From assembly GCF_002414005.1 (NCBI RefSeq), contig NZ_DHYG01000063.1, positions 38,671 to 102,670 of the forward strand: a DNA stretch of 64,000 nt. The letters run 5' to 3'. The translations under genes were made by a program, and so were the position numbers. Below the pieces are notes generated by a model that saw only the letters and a program-made list of their open reading frames with translations, was not told the DNA's origin and ran no database searches. Positions 1 to 8,697 of this stretch are shown piece after piece; the first letter of the stretch is position 1, and every line of letters starts with the position of its first letter. The DNA comes from Psychrobacter sp. UBA5136 (lineage in GTDB: Bacteria; Pseudomonadota; Gammaproteobacteria; Pseudomonadales; Moraxellaceae).

Positions 1-1394
1 GTTGCTTTAAGCTCAACCACATTGCCTGCGTCATCTAGCACATGCTCGGTCACTGCCAAGACATAGGTATTACGCAGGCGAATCTCATTTTTTTCTGGCG
101 ACAAGCGCTTATAACCTGCTGGCGGTTCAATCTCATAATCGCCTTGGTCAATATAAAGGGTTTCGGTAAACGGAATCTCGCGCTCGCCCATATCGACATT
201 TGGATGGTTTGGCTGCGTGAGCCATAAAGTCTGTGCGTTCTCATCCCAGCGCGCATTGACGCTATCGGCTTTTTGTGACTCCCAACTGCTAACCGCATCG
301 CTAAAGTTGGTAATCGTTACTTTTAACGGCTTAAGCACCGCCATCCCGCGCGCCGTCGTCGTCTCTAGCGACTGACGAATGCTAAATTCTAACAGGCGAA
401 AATCAACGACGCTGTCCACTTTGGTTACGCCAACACGCTCACTAAAGTCGCGTAAACCCTCAGGCGTATAGCCACGGCGACGCATGCCAGCGATGGTCGG
501 CATACGCGGATCATCCCAACCGCTAACGATACCTTCGTCGACCAGCTGCTTTAATTTGCGTTTACTGGTCAATGTATAATCAACATTTAGGCGGCTAAAC
601 TCGTATTGATGCGGCGGTACATCAAAGCCAATTTTTTCAACAACCCAATCATAAAAGGGACGATGATCCTCAAACTCTAAGGTACACAGTGAATGAGTAA
701 TGCCTTCGAGCGCATCAGAGAGCGGATGGGCAAAATCATACATTGGATAAATACACCATTTATCACCCGTTTGATGATGAGCTTGATGCATCACGCGGTA
801 AATGACCGGGTCACGCATGTTCATATTTGGGCTTGCCATATCAATCTTGGCACGCAGCACCGCTTGTCCTTCGGCAAACTTGCCTTCTTTCATGTCATTA
901 AAAAGCTTTAAGTTTTCTTCGACACTGGCATCACGCTGCGGCGAAGGCGTGCCAGCTTCATTAAATGAACCACGGTTATCGCGGATTTGCTCAGGCGTTT
1001 GCAAGTCTACATAAGCATCGCCTTGTTCAATCAATTGCACGGCCCACGCATACAACTGATCAAAGTAGCTTGACGCATGGTGTGCATTCCCTGCCCATTC
1101 AAAGCCAAGCCATTTCACATCATTTTCAATATTGTCAATGTAATCTTGCTTTTCTGCGGTTGGGTTGGTGTCATCAAAGCGCAGATTACAAACACCGCCA
1201 AATTCTTTAGCCACGCCAAAGTTTAGGCAAATAGATTTGACATGACCTAGATGCAAGTAGCCGTTTGGCTCTGGCGGAAAACGCGTCACGATTTGCGGGT
1301 ATTTTTGCGCCTTGACATCGTCGCGAATGATATTACGAATAAAATCGTTTTTTTGTTCGTCTTTTTGTACATTATTGCTTGAGTGCTCACTCAT
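1..1394 (-). CDS. glnS: Glutaminyl-tRNA synthetase, C-terminus outside window
   Basis: Charges tRNA-Gln with glutamine in the cytoplasm. About 464 codons are inside the window; the family is about 555 residues long, so roughly the last 90 residues lie beyond the left edge. Reading from the start, the class I signature PEPNGYLHLGH appears near residue 40 and a KMSKS-type loop (VTSKRKL) further on, followed by the conserved WDDPRMPTIAGMRRRGY segment typical of GlnRS. The ATG at 1394 is chosen because AGGAG lies 9 nt upstream. Another ATG seven bases upstream opens only a four-codon frame. The gene is divergent from ppiB and shares a 273-base upstream region with it. Identification is secure. 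Confidence 0.97.
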   Translation of the reverse strand, partial: MSEHSSNNVQKDEQKNDFIRNIIRDDVKAQKYPQIVTRFPPEPNGYLHLGHVKSICLNFGVAKEFGGVCNLRFDDTNPTAEKQDYIDNIENDVKWLGFEWAGNAHHASSYFDQLYAWAVQLIEQGDAYVDLQTPEQIRDNRGSFNEAGTPSPQRDASVEENLKLFNDMKEGKFAEGQAVLRAKIDMASPNMNMRDPVIYRVMHQAHHQTGDKWCIYPMYDFAHPLSDALEGITHSLCTLEFEDHRPFYDWVVEKIGFDVPPHQYEFSRLNVDYTLTSKRKLKQLVDEGIVSGWDDPRMPTIAGMRRRGYTPEGLRDFSERVGVTKVDSVVDFRLLEFSIRQSLETTTARGMAVLKPLKVTITNFSDAVSSWESQKADSVNARWDENAQTLWLTQPNHPNVDMGEREIPFTETLYIDQGDYEIEPPAGYKRLSPEKNEIRLRNTYVLAVTEHVLDDAGNVVELKA

Positions 1395-1623
1395 TACTCA
1401 TTGCTCCTAGCGCAAATTTTCAGTGTATAACGCGCGTCATTACGCTTTATAGAAGGTTCAAATTAATAAAGTTAAAATAATCAATCAAAAATCGCTGATA
1501 AAAGATAAAGTTGCGTTATTCTATCAGCTTTTGCAAAGGCATTAACAGCCTGATACATGACAGACGACAAAAAAGCCGTTAGACTAGCCATAACTTTTTA
1601 GTCACCAACTTTTCAGCCACCAC

Positions 1624-1651
1624 TTAACAGCGTCATTTTAGGCGCTATAAT
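1624..1651 (+). promoter_or_regulatory. Possible sigma-70 promoter for ppiB
   Basis: TTAACA at 1624-1629 and TATAAT at 1646-1651 are separated by 16 bases. The expected transcription start is only about 10 bases before the ATG and would touch the Shine-Dalgarno AAGGA. The match is good but the leader would be unusually short, so this may be fortuitous. Confidence 0.35.
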
Positions 1652-1667
1652 TAAAAAGGAATATCAC

Positions 1668-2183
1668 ATGGTAGACATGCCACCAGTAGTCGAACTTGAC
1701 ACCAACATGGGTGCGATCGTTATCGAACTCAATGAAGAAAAAGCGCCAAAAACGGTCGAAAACTTTTTAAACTATGTCAAATCTGGTCATTACGACGGTA
1801 CGATTTTTCATCGCATTATCGACGGCTTTATGATTCAAGGCGGCGGCATGGACGCTGATATGAAAGAAAAAGCAACCAACGCGCCCATTGAAAACGAAGC
1901 GGACAATGGCTTAAAAAATGATAAAGGCACCATTGCAATGGCGCGTACGCAAGACCCGCATTCAGCGACCAGCCAGTTTTTTATTAACGTGAAAGACAAC
2001 GACTTCCTAAACCACACTGGCAAAAACATGCAAGGTTGGGGCTACACCGTATTTGGTAAAGTCACCAGCGGTATGGACGTCATCGACAAAATGCGCAGCG
2101 TTCCTACTGGTCGCTTTGGCATGCATGCTGACGTGCCAAAAGAGCCAGTGGTGATTAACTCAGCGACTATCGTTTCTCAGTAA
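1668..2183 (+). CDS. ppiB: Cyclophilin-type peptidyl-prolyl cis-trans isomerase, cytoplasmic
   Basis: Catalyses proline cis-trans isomerisation during protein folding. The whole 171-residue protein is one cyclophilin domain: FHRIIDGFMIQGG holds the catalytic Arg, followed by GTIAMART and SQFFINV, which line the active site. There is no signal peptide, so it matches the cytosolic PpiB type rather than periplasmic PpiA. AAGGA lies 7 nt before the ATG. lpxH follows after 77 nt on the same strand; only a weak hairpin without a T-run (2183-2203) lies between, so the two may be co-transcribed. Confidence 0.93.
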   Translation: MVDMPPVVELDTNMGAIVIELNEEKAPKTVENFLNYVKSGHYDGTIFHRIIDGFMIQGGGMDADMKEKATNAPIENEADNGLKNDKGTIAMARTQDPHSATSQFFINVKDNDFLNHTGKNMQGWGYTVFGKVTSGMDVIDKMRSVPTGRFGMHADVPKEPVVINSATIVSQ

Positions 2184-2260
2184 TCTTTTCTTTATGAAAA
2201 GATAGTTACCAAATAAGCGTGCTTAACAAAGCTTATGAGACGTCACGAGGATAAAGATAC

Positions 2261-3103
2261 ATGCAAACCTTTAATCATTTAATCACGACCTGCCCTCATG
2301 AGGTGCGACAAGTTTTGATTAGCGATTTGCATTTATCGCCCGAGGAGCCTGCCCTAGTGCAGGCTTTTTTGGCACTGCTTGATGATTGCCTTGCTCTGCC
2401 TCAGCTTAAACGCTTATTTATCTTAGGCGATTGGTTTGAAGTATGGATTGGCGATGATGCTTATTTATCATTGTCAGAAAACGCGCGCCGTACGCACTGG
2501 CTCACCCCGCTTATCGTTAAATTAAAAAAACTACGAGTAGCTGGCTGTGAGATATTGGTCATGCATGGCAACCGTGATTTTCTCTTAGGGCAACCATTTT
2601 GCAGTCTATTCGGCGGCGAGCTGATTTATGAGCCGTATACGTTAACCGTCGGACAGCAAAATTATCGCTTGGAACACGGTGATGCGTTGTGTACTGATGA
2701 TAAAAAATATCAGTTTTTTCGCAAAATGATGCGCAACCGTTTGACCCAGTGGTATTTGCTCAGTAAATCTTTAGAGAAACGCTTAGCGATAGCCGATAAA
2801 ATGCGCCAAAAAAGCCAGCAAAATAACGCCAATAAAGCCGCTTATATCATGGATGTCAATGATAATGCGGTGCTACAAGCCATAACGAATAGCGATGCCT
2901 TACTACATGGGCATACCCATCGTCCAGATATACATCAAGCGACGACAGATAAAAAACGCTACGTGCTTGGGGATTGGCGCTTGTTAAATAAGGATGCACG
3001 CCAGCCAAAAGTCAGCGCGGTGATTGGCGCGGTGACGGCAGATAAATATTTAGATGATAATAGTGCTGAGTTTGGGTTGGTTGAGTTTAATATCACTATC
3101 TAA
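2261..3103 (+). CDS. lpxH: UDP-2,3-diacylglucosamine diphosphatase
   Basis: Hydrolyses UDP-2,3-diacylglucosamine to lipid X and UMP, the fourth step of lipid A synthesis, at the inner face of the cytoplasmic membrane. It is a calcineurin-like metallophosphoesterase of 280 residues. Metal-binding motifs appear in order: SDLHL (Asp22, His24), GDWFE, GNRDFL, the LEHGD segment and the C-terminal HGHTHRP. Length is slightly above the usual 240 residues because of the C-terminal tail. GAGGA lies upstream of the ATG. It is followed by a strong terminator at 3133-3162. Confidence 0.95.
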   Translation: MQTFNHLITTCPHEVRQVLISDLHLSPEEPALVQAFLALLDDCLALPQLKRLFILGDWFEVWIGDDAYLSLSENARRTHWLTPLIVKLKKLRVAGCEILVMHGNRDFLLGQPFCSLFGGELIYEPYTLTVGQQNYRLEHGDALCTDDKKYQFFRKMMRNRLTQWYLLSKSLEKRLAIADKMRQKSQQNNANKAAYIMDVNDNAVLQAITNSDALLHGHTHRPDIHQATTDKKRYVLGDWRLLNKDARQPKVSAVIGAVTADKYLDDNSAEFGLVEFNITI

Positions 3104-3132
3104 ACTGCGGCGTATTTAAAAAAACCACCAAT

Positions 3133-3162
3133 AAAAAACTCCGTCATTAACGGAGTTTTTTT
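3133..3162. terminator. Bidirectional intrinsic terminator between lpxH and mltB
   Basis: ACTCCGT (3138-3144), a five-base loop and ACGGAGT (3150-3156) form a perfect 7-bp stem with an A-run on one side and a T-run on the other. It can therefore stop transcription from lpxH (plus) and from mltB (minus, stop at 3237). Confidence 0.88.
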
Positions 3163-3236
3163 ATTCATCAATGTCATTATTTTTTAAACAACCGCCTAAA
3201 ATAATGGTTATCCAAAAACAGCGACTTTAATTTATC

Positions 3237-4553
3237 TCACCATCCCGCCAGTGAAGACGCTGTGCGTTGGGTAATAAAGCCGTCTGGGGTTTGGCCATTG
3301 TCCGCTTGCCAGCGCTGGAACGCTTTACGAGTATTGGTACCGACGATACCGTCAGCGCCTTTAGTATCATAACCCATGCTGGTCAAACGCTGCTGTAAGT
3401 TACGTACTTGTGCGGTCGATAATGGTCGCTCATAGCGCGGCCATGATTTTTGTAAGCCGCCTTGCCCGGCAATGGCTTTACCCAACAAGCTGACGCCGAG
3501 CGCATAGTTTGATGAGTTGTTATAAACCTTGATGACATCGAAATTTGGGCTAAGTAACAGGACTGGACCATCTTTACCCGCAGGCAGCCACAGCTCCATT
3601 TCGGTATTGGCATCCAAATAGACATCGGCTATGGTATCAACGCCCATTGCCGCCCATCTAGCAGCAGGCTGCTTGGTGCCAACCGTTGAATAATCAAAAG
3701 AAGCTGGCACTGTCGCTTCATAAAATGGCGCAAGTCCACGCACCCACCCTGAATTGCTCAGATAATTGGCCGTAGACGCCAAGGCATCGCTCGTTGACCA
3801 TGGGTTACGGTGACCATTACCGTCACCATCAACGCCGTGCTTCAGCCACGTATCAGGGATAAACTGCGTCTGTCCCATGCCGCCCGCCCAAGAACCATCA
3901 AGCTGTGACCAAGAGACATCACCGCGCTGCAATAATGTCGCTAAAGACAATAGCTGAGTTTCAGCAAACTCTTGGCGGCGACCATCATAAGCAAGGCTGG
4001 CAAGTGAGCTTGGGATACTGCTATTGCCAGTGACAGCGCCATACGACGATTCCATACCCCAAATCGCGGCGATGATTTCTGCATTGACGCCATACTGCGA
4101 TTCTAACTGCGATAAAAACGCCCGTTGCTCAGCAAATTTGCGCTTACCCATGCTCACGCGCCCATCTGATACGGCAGAATCGGCATATTCCCACGGCATC
4201 TTAGAAAATTCTGGCTGTCCTGAATCCAGCGAGATGACTTGCTGGTTTAAGTAAGCGTAATCAAGCAAACGGCGCACCGTTGAGGCATCATGACCCGCTG
4301 CAATCGCGCGCATAGAAAAATCAGACTTCCAATCAGAAAAACTGTTATAGCTTGGCTTGGCGACGGGCTGCGGCTTGACGACTGGCACGGGCGCTGGCTT
4401 TACCTGAATGGTTTGGGTTTGGGTAATTTGCACATTACCTTGGCGCACAGGTTTACTCGGCTTTTGCATCGCCTGCTGACTGGTACAGCCGACCATGATT
4501 AAGGCTGGAAACAAGGCAGAAAACCCAGCAAGGTATTGTTTTTTTAATAACAT
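3237..4553 (-). CDS. mltB: Membrane-bound lytic murein transglycosylase B (lipoprotein)
   Basis: Cleaves the MurNAc-GlcNAc bond of peptidoglycan to give 1,6-anhydro ends, acting at the outer membrane. The ATG at 4553 begins a lipoprotein signal ending at MVGC; an in-frame TTG six codons upstream has no better ribosome site. After a Pro/Lys/Val-rich linker comes the SLT_2 domain with the catalytic Glu in WGMESSYG and the GGMGQTQFIP segment. The C-terminus is a PG_binding_1 domain (LQQRLTSMGYDTKGADG). The fused peptidoglycan-binding domain is common in the longer MltB forms of this order. It stands alone, with the IS200/IS605 element just upstream. Confidence 0.94.
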   Translation of the reverse strand: MLLKKQYLAGFSALFPALIMVGCTSQQAMQKPSKPVRQGNVQITQTQTIQVKPAPVPVVKPQPVAKPSYNSFSDWKSDFSMRAIAAGHDASTVRRLLDYAYLNQQVISLDSGQPEFSKMPWEYADSAVSDGRVSMGKRKFAEQRAFLSQLESQYGVNAEIIAAIWGMESSYGAVTGNSSIPSSLASLAYDGRRQEFAETQLLSLATLLQRGDVSWSQLDGSWAGGMGQTQFIPDTWLKHGVDGDGNGHRNPWSTSDALASTANYLSNSGWVRGLAPFYEATVPASFDYSTVGTKQPAARWAAMGVDTIADVYLDANTEMELWLPAGKDGPVLLLSPNFDVIKVYNNSSNYALGVSLLGKAIAGQGGLQKSWPRYERPLSTAQVRNLQQRLTSMGYDTKGADGIVGTNTRKAFQRWQADNGQTPDGFITQRTASSLAGW

Positions 4554-4638
4554 AAAATTCTCAAATATCAATAAGTAAAGTAGCCGAGCAATTAAAAGCG
4601 ACTAATAGCAACTAAAAAATAACAGCAATGTAACGTCA

Positions 4639-4760
4639 TGAACTACCCACTACCTAAAGAGGTAGGGGTTTCTTAGGTAATACCCATACTTGATACGGTA
4701 TCGTGTATCAGTGGTTAGGTAAGTTTACTAAGCTAACCCTGTCGCACCGACAGTTTTTGA
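4639..4760 (-). ncRNA. Likely TnpB guide RNA (omega RNA) region at the IS right end
   Basis: In IS200/IS605 elements the TnpB guide RNA comes from the 3' end of tnpB plus the right end, with the guide read from flanking DNA. Here the stretch holds the tnpB stop (4728), about 85 non-coding bases and the right-end hairpin at 4650-4665. The RNA itself is inferred from the family; its 5' end is a guess. Confidence 0.4.
4650..4665. repeat. Right-end subterminal hairpin of the IS200/IS605 element
   Basis: CTACCT (4650-4655) pairs with AGGTAG (4660-4665) across a four-base loop. Flanking bases on the minus strand (GAAACCCC before, TGGG after) match the left-end hairpin, so both ends present the same structure to TnpA. 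Confidence 0.8.
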
Positions 4761-5882
4761 TTGTTTAGCCAGTATCAATCCTTGATGTAAGATATTGATA
4801 CTAGCGTTGAGGTCGCGGTCATTTTTCTGCAAACAATTTGGACAATTCCACGTTCTGACCGATAGCGGTAATTCAGCTTTGGTCAGTAGGTGATTGCAGT
4901 TTGAGCAGGTTTTAGAGGACGGATACCATCGGTCTATTTTCACTAGCGTTTTACCGTACCATTCCGCTTTGTAGCTCAGCATAGTAGTGAATGACGACCA
5001 TGAGCTGTCACTGATTGCCTTTGCAAGTTTGCGGTTTTTAACCATACCTTTGATGTTCAAATCCTCAATAGCAATAACATCGTGGTTTTTGATGATATTG
5101 AATGAAAGTTTGTGTAGAAAGTCGCGGCGGCGGTTGGTTATTTTTTCATAGACTCTAGCCACTTTAAGTTTTTGCTTCTGATAATTACGGCTCTCTGACA
5201 GCTTGCGTTGATCCGCTTTAGCAACTTCTCTACGTTTGGCTAAAATCTTTTGTTCACGCGTAAGCTTGTCTTGCAACTTCGATAAAAACTTAGGATTGGC
5301 AACTTTCGTACCGCTTGATAAGACGATAAAGTGGGTCAATCCTAAATCAATGCCGATGTTTGATTGGGTTTTTGGTAGTGGCTTAGTGATAGTTTCAACC
5401 AGTAGGCTGACAAAATATTTACCTGACGGAGTGCGGCTGATGGTCGCACTCTTGATCAAGCCGTTGATTTTATCGGAGAACTTGGCGGTGATATGACCAA
5501 TCTTAGGCAGTTTAACAGTGTTGGCTGTTATCGCCACAGTGCCTTTTTGGTTGTTGGTGGTGTAACTGTCTTTAACGCCTTTCTTTTTGAAGTTAGGAAA
5601 ACCTGTGCCTTGTTTGAAAAAGGTGTTATAGGCAGCTCTTAGGTTTTGCTGCACATTAGCCAGTGCCAAGCTATCAACTTCCTTTAACCATTCAAATTCT
5701 TTTTTATACTGAGCAGGAGTGTTATTTAGAGCGGTCTTTGTGGTTTTGTAGTGTTCTATTTTGTCACCAAGCATCTTATTCCAAATAAAACGACTACAGC
5801 CAAACGACTTAGCAAAGAATATCTGCTGATCCTCATTTGGATATAATCTAACTTTATAAGCCTTAAGGATTTGCTTAGTCAT
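4728..5882 (-). CDS. tnpB: RNA-guided nuclease TnpB (IS200/IS605 accessory protein)
   Basis: TnpB proteins are RNA-guided DNA nucleases, ancestors of Cas12, that help retain the element at its donor site. The 384-residue protein looks intact. RuvC-like catalytic residues are present: Asp179 in GIDLGL, Glu273 in AIEDLNIKGM and Asp357 in NDRDLNAS. The zinc finger is formed by CSNC (326-329) and CPNC (347-350). The N-terminal helix-turn-helix region begins KAYKVRLYPNEDQ. The start ATG overlaps the tnpA stop by one base (TAATG), so translation is probably coupled. Family membership is secure; nuclease activity here is inferred. Confidence 0.93.
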   Translation of the reverse strand: MTKQILKAYKVRLYPNEDQQIFFAKSFGCSRFIWNKMLGDKIEHYKTTKTALNNTPAQYKKEFEWLKEVDSLALANVQQNLRAAYNTFFKQGTGFPNFKKKGVKDSYTTNNQKGTVAITANTVKLPKIGHITAKFSDKINGLIKSATISRTPSGKYFVSLLVETITKPLPKTQSNIGIDLGLTHFIVLSSGTKVANPKFLSKLQDKLTREQKILAKRREVAKADQRKLSESRNYQKQKLKVARVYEKITNRRRDFLHKLSFNIIKNHDVIAIEDLNIKGMVKNRKLAKAISDSSWSSFTTMLSYKAEWYGKTLVKIDRWYPSSKTCSNCNHLLTKAELPLSVRTWNCPNCLQKNDRDLNASINILHQGLILAKQSKTVGATGLA

Positions 5883-6277
5883 TATTTACCTTGATCAATG
5901 ATATATTGCTTAATAACTTCAAGAGGTGCGCCACCAGTCGTGATTAGGCAGAATGATTGCGACCAAAATCTATCTTCCCAAAGCTTGGTTTTAATCTTAG
6001 GAAATTCTTTTTTTAATAAGCGACTGCTTGCTGATTTGTAGGTATTAATAAATTTACTAATTTCTGTCTTAGGGTGTGCCTTGAATAAGATATGGACATG
6101 ATCTTTATCGTGATTCCACTCAATGACCTCAATTTTATAGTCAGGTGCAATACGCTCAAAAATAGCTTTTGCCCTGTCTGATACTTTGTCATCAAAAACT
6201 TGTCTGCGGTATTTAGTGACTAAAATTAGATGATAATTCAGCGAAAATACTGAATGGGAATTAGTATCTAAAAGCAT
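5882..6277 (-). CDS. tnpA: Y1 (HUH) transposase TnpA of IS200/IS605 family
   Basis: Catalyses single-strand transposition by cutting and joining DNA through a covalent tyrosine link. The 131-residue protein has the HUH metal motif as His60-Val-His62 (DHVHILF) and the nucleophile Tyr125 in VIKQYIIDQ. Both are in the expected order, so the enzyme appears functional. It is the first gene of the element, lying about 90 bases inside the left-end hairpin, and tnpB overlaps its stop codon. Confidence 0.93.
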   Translation of the reverse strand: MLLDTNSHSVFSLNYHLILVTKYRRQVFDDKVSDRAKAIFERIAPDYKIEVIEWNHDKDHVHILFKAHPKTEISKFINTYKSASSRLLKKEFPKIKTKLWEDRFWSQSFCLITTGGAPLEVIKQYIIDQGK

Positions 6278-6363
6278 TTGATTACAAGACCTTCACATAA
6301 ATAGACTGAATTATTTATTTATCATATAATAATAATTATACAAGGTCAAACGCATTCATCCCA

Positions 6364-6378
6364 CTACCTTAGAGGTAG
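6364..6378. repeat. Left-end subterminal hairpin of the IS200/IS605 element
   Basis: CTACCT (6364-6369) and AGGTAG (6373-6378) flank a three-base loop. On the minus strand it lies about 12 bases inside the left boundary defined by the flanking TTTTAC. Confidence 0.8.
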
Positions 6379-6405
6379 GGGATTTCTGCGGTAAAATGTT
6401 AAAAT

Positions 6406-7212
6406 TTAGCGCCCTAGCACCGCACGCGGGTCGATAGGATTACCGTTTAAGCGCACTTGAAATTCCAAGCCAACTTGATTGGTTTCGCCGCTGCTCCCCA
6501 TATTTGCAATACGCTGACCGCGCTCTACCGCCTCGCCTTCTCTGACCAATAGCGCACTGTTGTGCGCGTAAGCAGTAATATAGTTATCGCTATGACGAAT
6601 CATAATTAGGTTGCCATACTCGGGCAGTCCGTTTCCTGCATAAAGCACAGTGCCTGATTGGCTAGCAAGAACGGGATCGCCAACATTTCCTGCAAACCAC
6701 ATTCCCATGTTGCCGGTGGTAGCATCAAAGTTACGGATCACTTGGTTACGGCTTGGATACTCATAACCTGAGGTTGCGTTAGCCGTCACTTCATAGACGG
6801 GAGGTTGTGAATAATTTGGGGTGCTGGTCACAGGCGGCGTATAGGTTGGCTGCGGTCGTGTCTGTGCAGGCGCAGGTGCATTGTAACGATTATTATTGGT
6901 AGCCCGTACAGGCTCACCTTGCCATAATTTGAGCCATTGGCCAGTATAAATCGTATATTTGCTATCTAAACCATTTAGCGCGCCGATTTGACGATAATTT
7001 AGACCATAGCGCTCGGCAATTTGGCTGACGGTATCACCGCGCTGTACATGATGATAATTGGGAACGCCTTGTCCGTTGGTGATAATCCTAGGTCCTTGAT
7101 TTGGGCCTTGATAAGTGGGCTTGGTGGCACAGCCGGCCAGCGTCAATGTTGCTGCTAACGTACCCATCAAGGCCACTGTTGCCATGTGCGATCCAGCAAT
7201 AAGCTTCTTCAT
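6406..7212 (-). CDS. nlpD: NlpD-like LysM / degenerate M23 lipoprotein, amidase activator
   Basis: Likely activates a periplasmic cell-wall amidase (AmiC-type) during septum splitting. The lipoprotein signal ends at TLAGC. A LysM peptidoglycan-binding domain (YHHVQRGDTVSQIAERYGL) sits near residues 52-97 and a LytM/M23 fold fills the last 110 residues. The zinc-binding His residues of active M23 peptidases are missing: the final HxH region reads VGLEFQVR and the first His region reads NMGMWFAG. This is the expected pattern for NlpD/EnvC activators. surE lies 217 bp upstream on the same strand, a widely conserved pairing. The IS200/IS605 element begins about 15 bp after the stop. Confidence 0.92.
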   Translation of the reverse strand: MKKLIAGSHMATVALMGTLAATLTLAGCATKPTYQGPNQGPRIITNGQGVPNYHHVQRGDTVSQIAERYGLNYRQIGALNGLDSKYTIYTGQWLKLWQGEPVRATNNNRYNAPAPAQTRPQPTYTPPVTSTPNYSQPPVYEVTANATSGYEYPSRNQVIRNFDATTGNMGMWFAGNVGDPVLASQSGTVLYAGNGLPEYGNLIMIRHSDNYITAYAHNSALLVREGEAVERGQRIANMGSSGETNQVGLEFQVRLNGNPIDPRAVLGR

Positions 7213-7429
7213 ACAGATTTCCTATTCTTTACGTTACTCACAAACTCCTTGTGTTACTCACAAGCATTTTGCTAACTGTTATACCGTTTAATATTTCGCC
7301 AATAGTCATTAACAAATGAACAGTCAATGGCTTAATGACGCTTTTGTGTCTATTTGCTCATACCGACATGTTTATAATTTGCGATTATTTATAAGTTACG
7401 TTTATGGCTACTCACTTATAAAACCAACC

Positions 7430-8242
7430 TTACAAAACCAGCGCCGAAAGTGCTTCTAATGCTGTGTCTGGCGTATGATGCAGGCGCACAGGCGACACAC
7501 TAATATACCCTGCTGCCACCACTTGGTCATCCGTCATCTTTACAATTGATGAGTCAATGCTTTTACTTTCTGCTGATAACTCTTGTTGGCGTTTGCGTAG
7601 CGATAACCAGTAGGCATCACGCCCACGCGGGTCAACCATATGATGGACAGGACGCGCTATCTGACTATGACCGAGCGCCGTTATTTTTCGACCTTTAATC
7701 GCAGCAGCACTTTTAACATCAGGAATATTAACGTTTAATACATGATAGGGCAAATTTTTGCAAGCATCTAATATCGGTGTATCCGTCAAGAGTTTGACTA
7801 TCTCATTTGCCGCCATTTGATAATGGCCGACCTGCTCTTGCCCTTCACCGTTAACGCCGCCGCCCACTAAGGAAGTGGCAATTGCTGGTATGCCAAAAAG
7901 TTGTGCGGTCAAAGCGGCACCAAAGGTACCCGAAAATAAAACGTCCTGCCCGAGATTGGCACCTGAGTTGATGCCCGTAATTACCCAGTCAAAACTCGCA
8001 TGACGATAGAGTTCATGTAATGCCAAGTAAATGCAATCAGCGGGCGAACCATTCACCGCAATAAAACCAGAATCGAGCTTGTGCGTATATAACGGTGCTG
8101 AGATACTCAAAGCACTTGCAGAGCCGCTTTGCTCATTACTTGGCGCGACCACCACGACCTCTGCGATAGTAGACAATGCCTGATAAAGTGCTAATAATCC
8201 TGGAGCGTGTACCCCATCATCACTACTCATTAAAATTTTCAT
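7430..8242 (-). CDS. surE: 5'/3'-nucleotidase SurE
   Basis: Metal-dependent nucleoside monophosphatase of the stationary-phase survival family, cytoplasmic. The N-terminus KILMSSDDGVHAPG carries the paired metal-binding Asp8-Asp9, and SGSASALSIS and TGINSGANLGQD supply further metal and active-site residues. The 270 residues are close to the family length of about 250. GAG lies 5 nt before the ATG. It forms a probable operon with nlpD downstream. Confidence 0.95.
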   Translation of the reverse strand: MKILMSSDDGVHAPGLLALYQALSTIAEVVVVAPSNEQSGSASALSISAPLYTHKLDSGFIAVNGSPADCIYLALHELYRHASFDWVITGINSGANLGQDVLFSGTFGAALTAQLFGIPAIATSLVGGGVNGEGQEQVGHYQMAANEIVKLLTDTPILDACKNLPYHVLNVNIPDVKSAAAIKGRKITALGHSQIARPVHHMVDPRGRDAYWLSLRKRQQELSAESKSIDSSIVKMTDDQVVAAGYISVSPVRLHHTPDTALEALSALVL

Positions 8243-8313
8243 GGTTGCTCAATTTTGCTTAAATCCGTTATTAGTGACCGTCTGTCCACTTTTCTACTTT
8301 CTTATCGTAAAAC

Positions 8314-8356
8314 CGCTATAATCACGCCTGCCGATACCAAGACAATGATTATAGCG
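8314..8356. repeat. Perfect 10-bp inverted repeat containing facing TATAAT boxes
   Basis: CGCTATAATC (8314-8323) and its exact complement GATTATAGCG (8347-8356) are separated by 23 bases in the surE / 8698 divergent intergenic region. Each arm holds a TATAAT hexamer, one on each strand. It could be an operator or a pair of promoter elements. The spacer is too long and no T-run follows, so a terminator is unlikely. Confidence 0.5.
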
Positions 8357-8372
8357 CGTGAGATTTTGGGCG

Positions 8373-8401
8373 ATTATACCCTACTAGCAACCAAAGACGA
8401 A
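8373..8401 (-). promoter_or_regulatory. Possible surE promoter
   Basis: On the minus strand, TTCGTC (8396-8401) and TATAAT (8373-8378) are 17 bases apart, about 130 bases before the surE start. The -10 box is perfect but the -35 box is poor. The rest of the 455-base gap (8243-8697) shows only the inverted repeat at 8314-8356. Confidence 0.35.
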
Positions 8402-8697
8402 CCCAGCCTTTTGATTAAATCGCCTTAACGCTTGTTTTTATTAGCAATTTTTTGGCAGTAATAAGTACTTTTTAGCATAAAAATATAGCGTTGAGGTTAC
8501 AGTGGGCAACAAGCGACAACATTAATAATTGATACTTTTATGTTGAGGTAACGTAGCTCGATATAATGCTGATATGTTGCTGGAAACCCGGCTCGGCTCA
8601 CAATATATCTACACACAAATCAATATTTTATGTGACTTTTGTTTTTTTACCGATTAACATAGCACCATCAAACAAAGATAAGCGAGTGTAATACTGA

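Larger units (their letters stand above)
4639..6390 (-). mobile_element. IS200/IS605-family insertion sequence with tnpA and tnpB
   Basis: A complete element of about 1.75 kb, transcribed on the minus strand. Both ends carry a subterminal hairpin that shares CCCCTACCTC and AGGTAGTGGG (left end, upstream of tnpA, 6364-6378; right end 4650-4665). The left end is preceded on the minus strand by TTTTAC (6391-6396), which fits the TTAC-type target of IS608-like elements. The right boundary, near 4639 after TTCA, is less certain. No inverted terminal repeats or target duplication are seen, as expected for this family. The insertion lies about 15 bp downstream of the nlpD stop and disrupts no gene. 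Confidence 0.88.

Noticed and set aside
2183..2203. 8-bp hairpin after ppiB
   Set aside because: It is AT-rich and has no T-run, so I did not call it a terminator.
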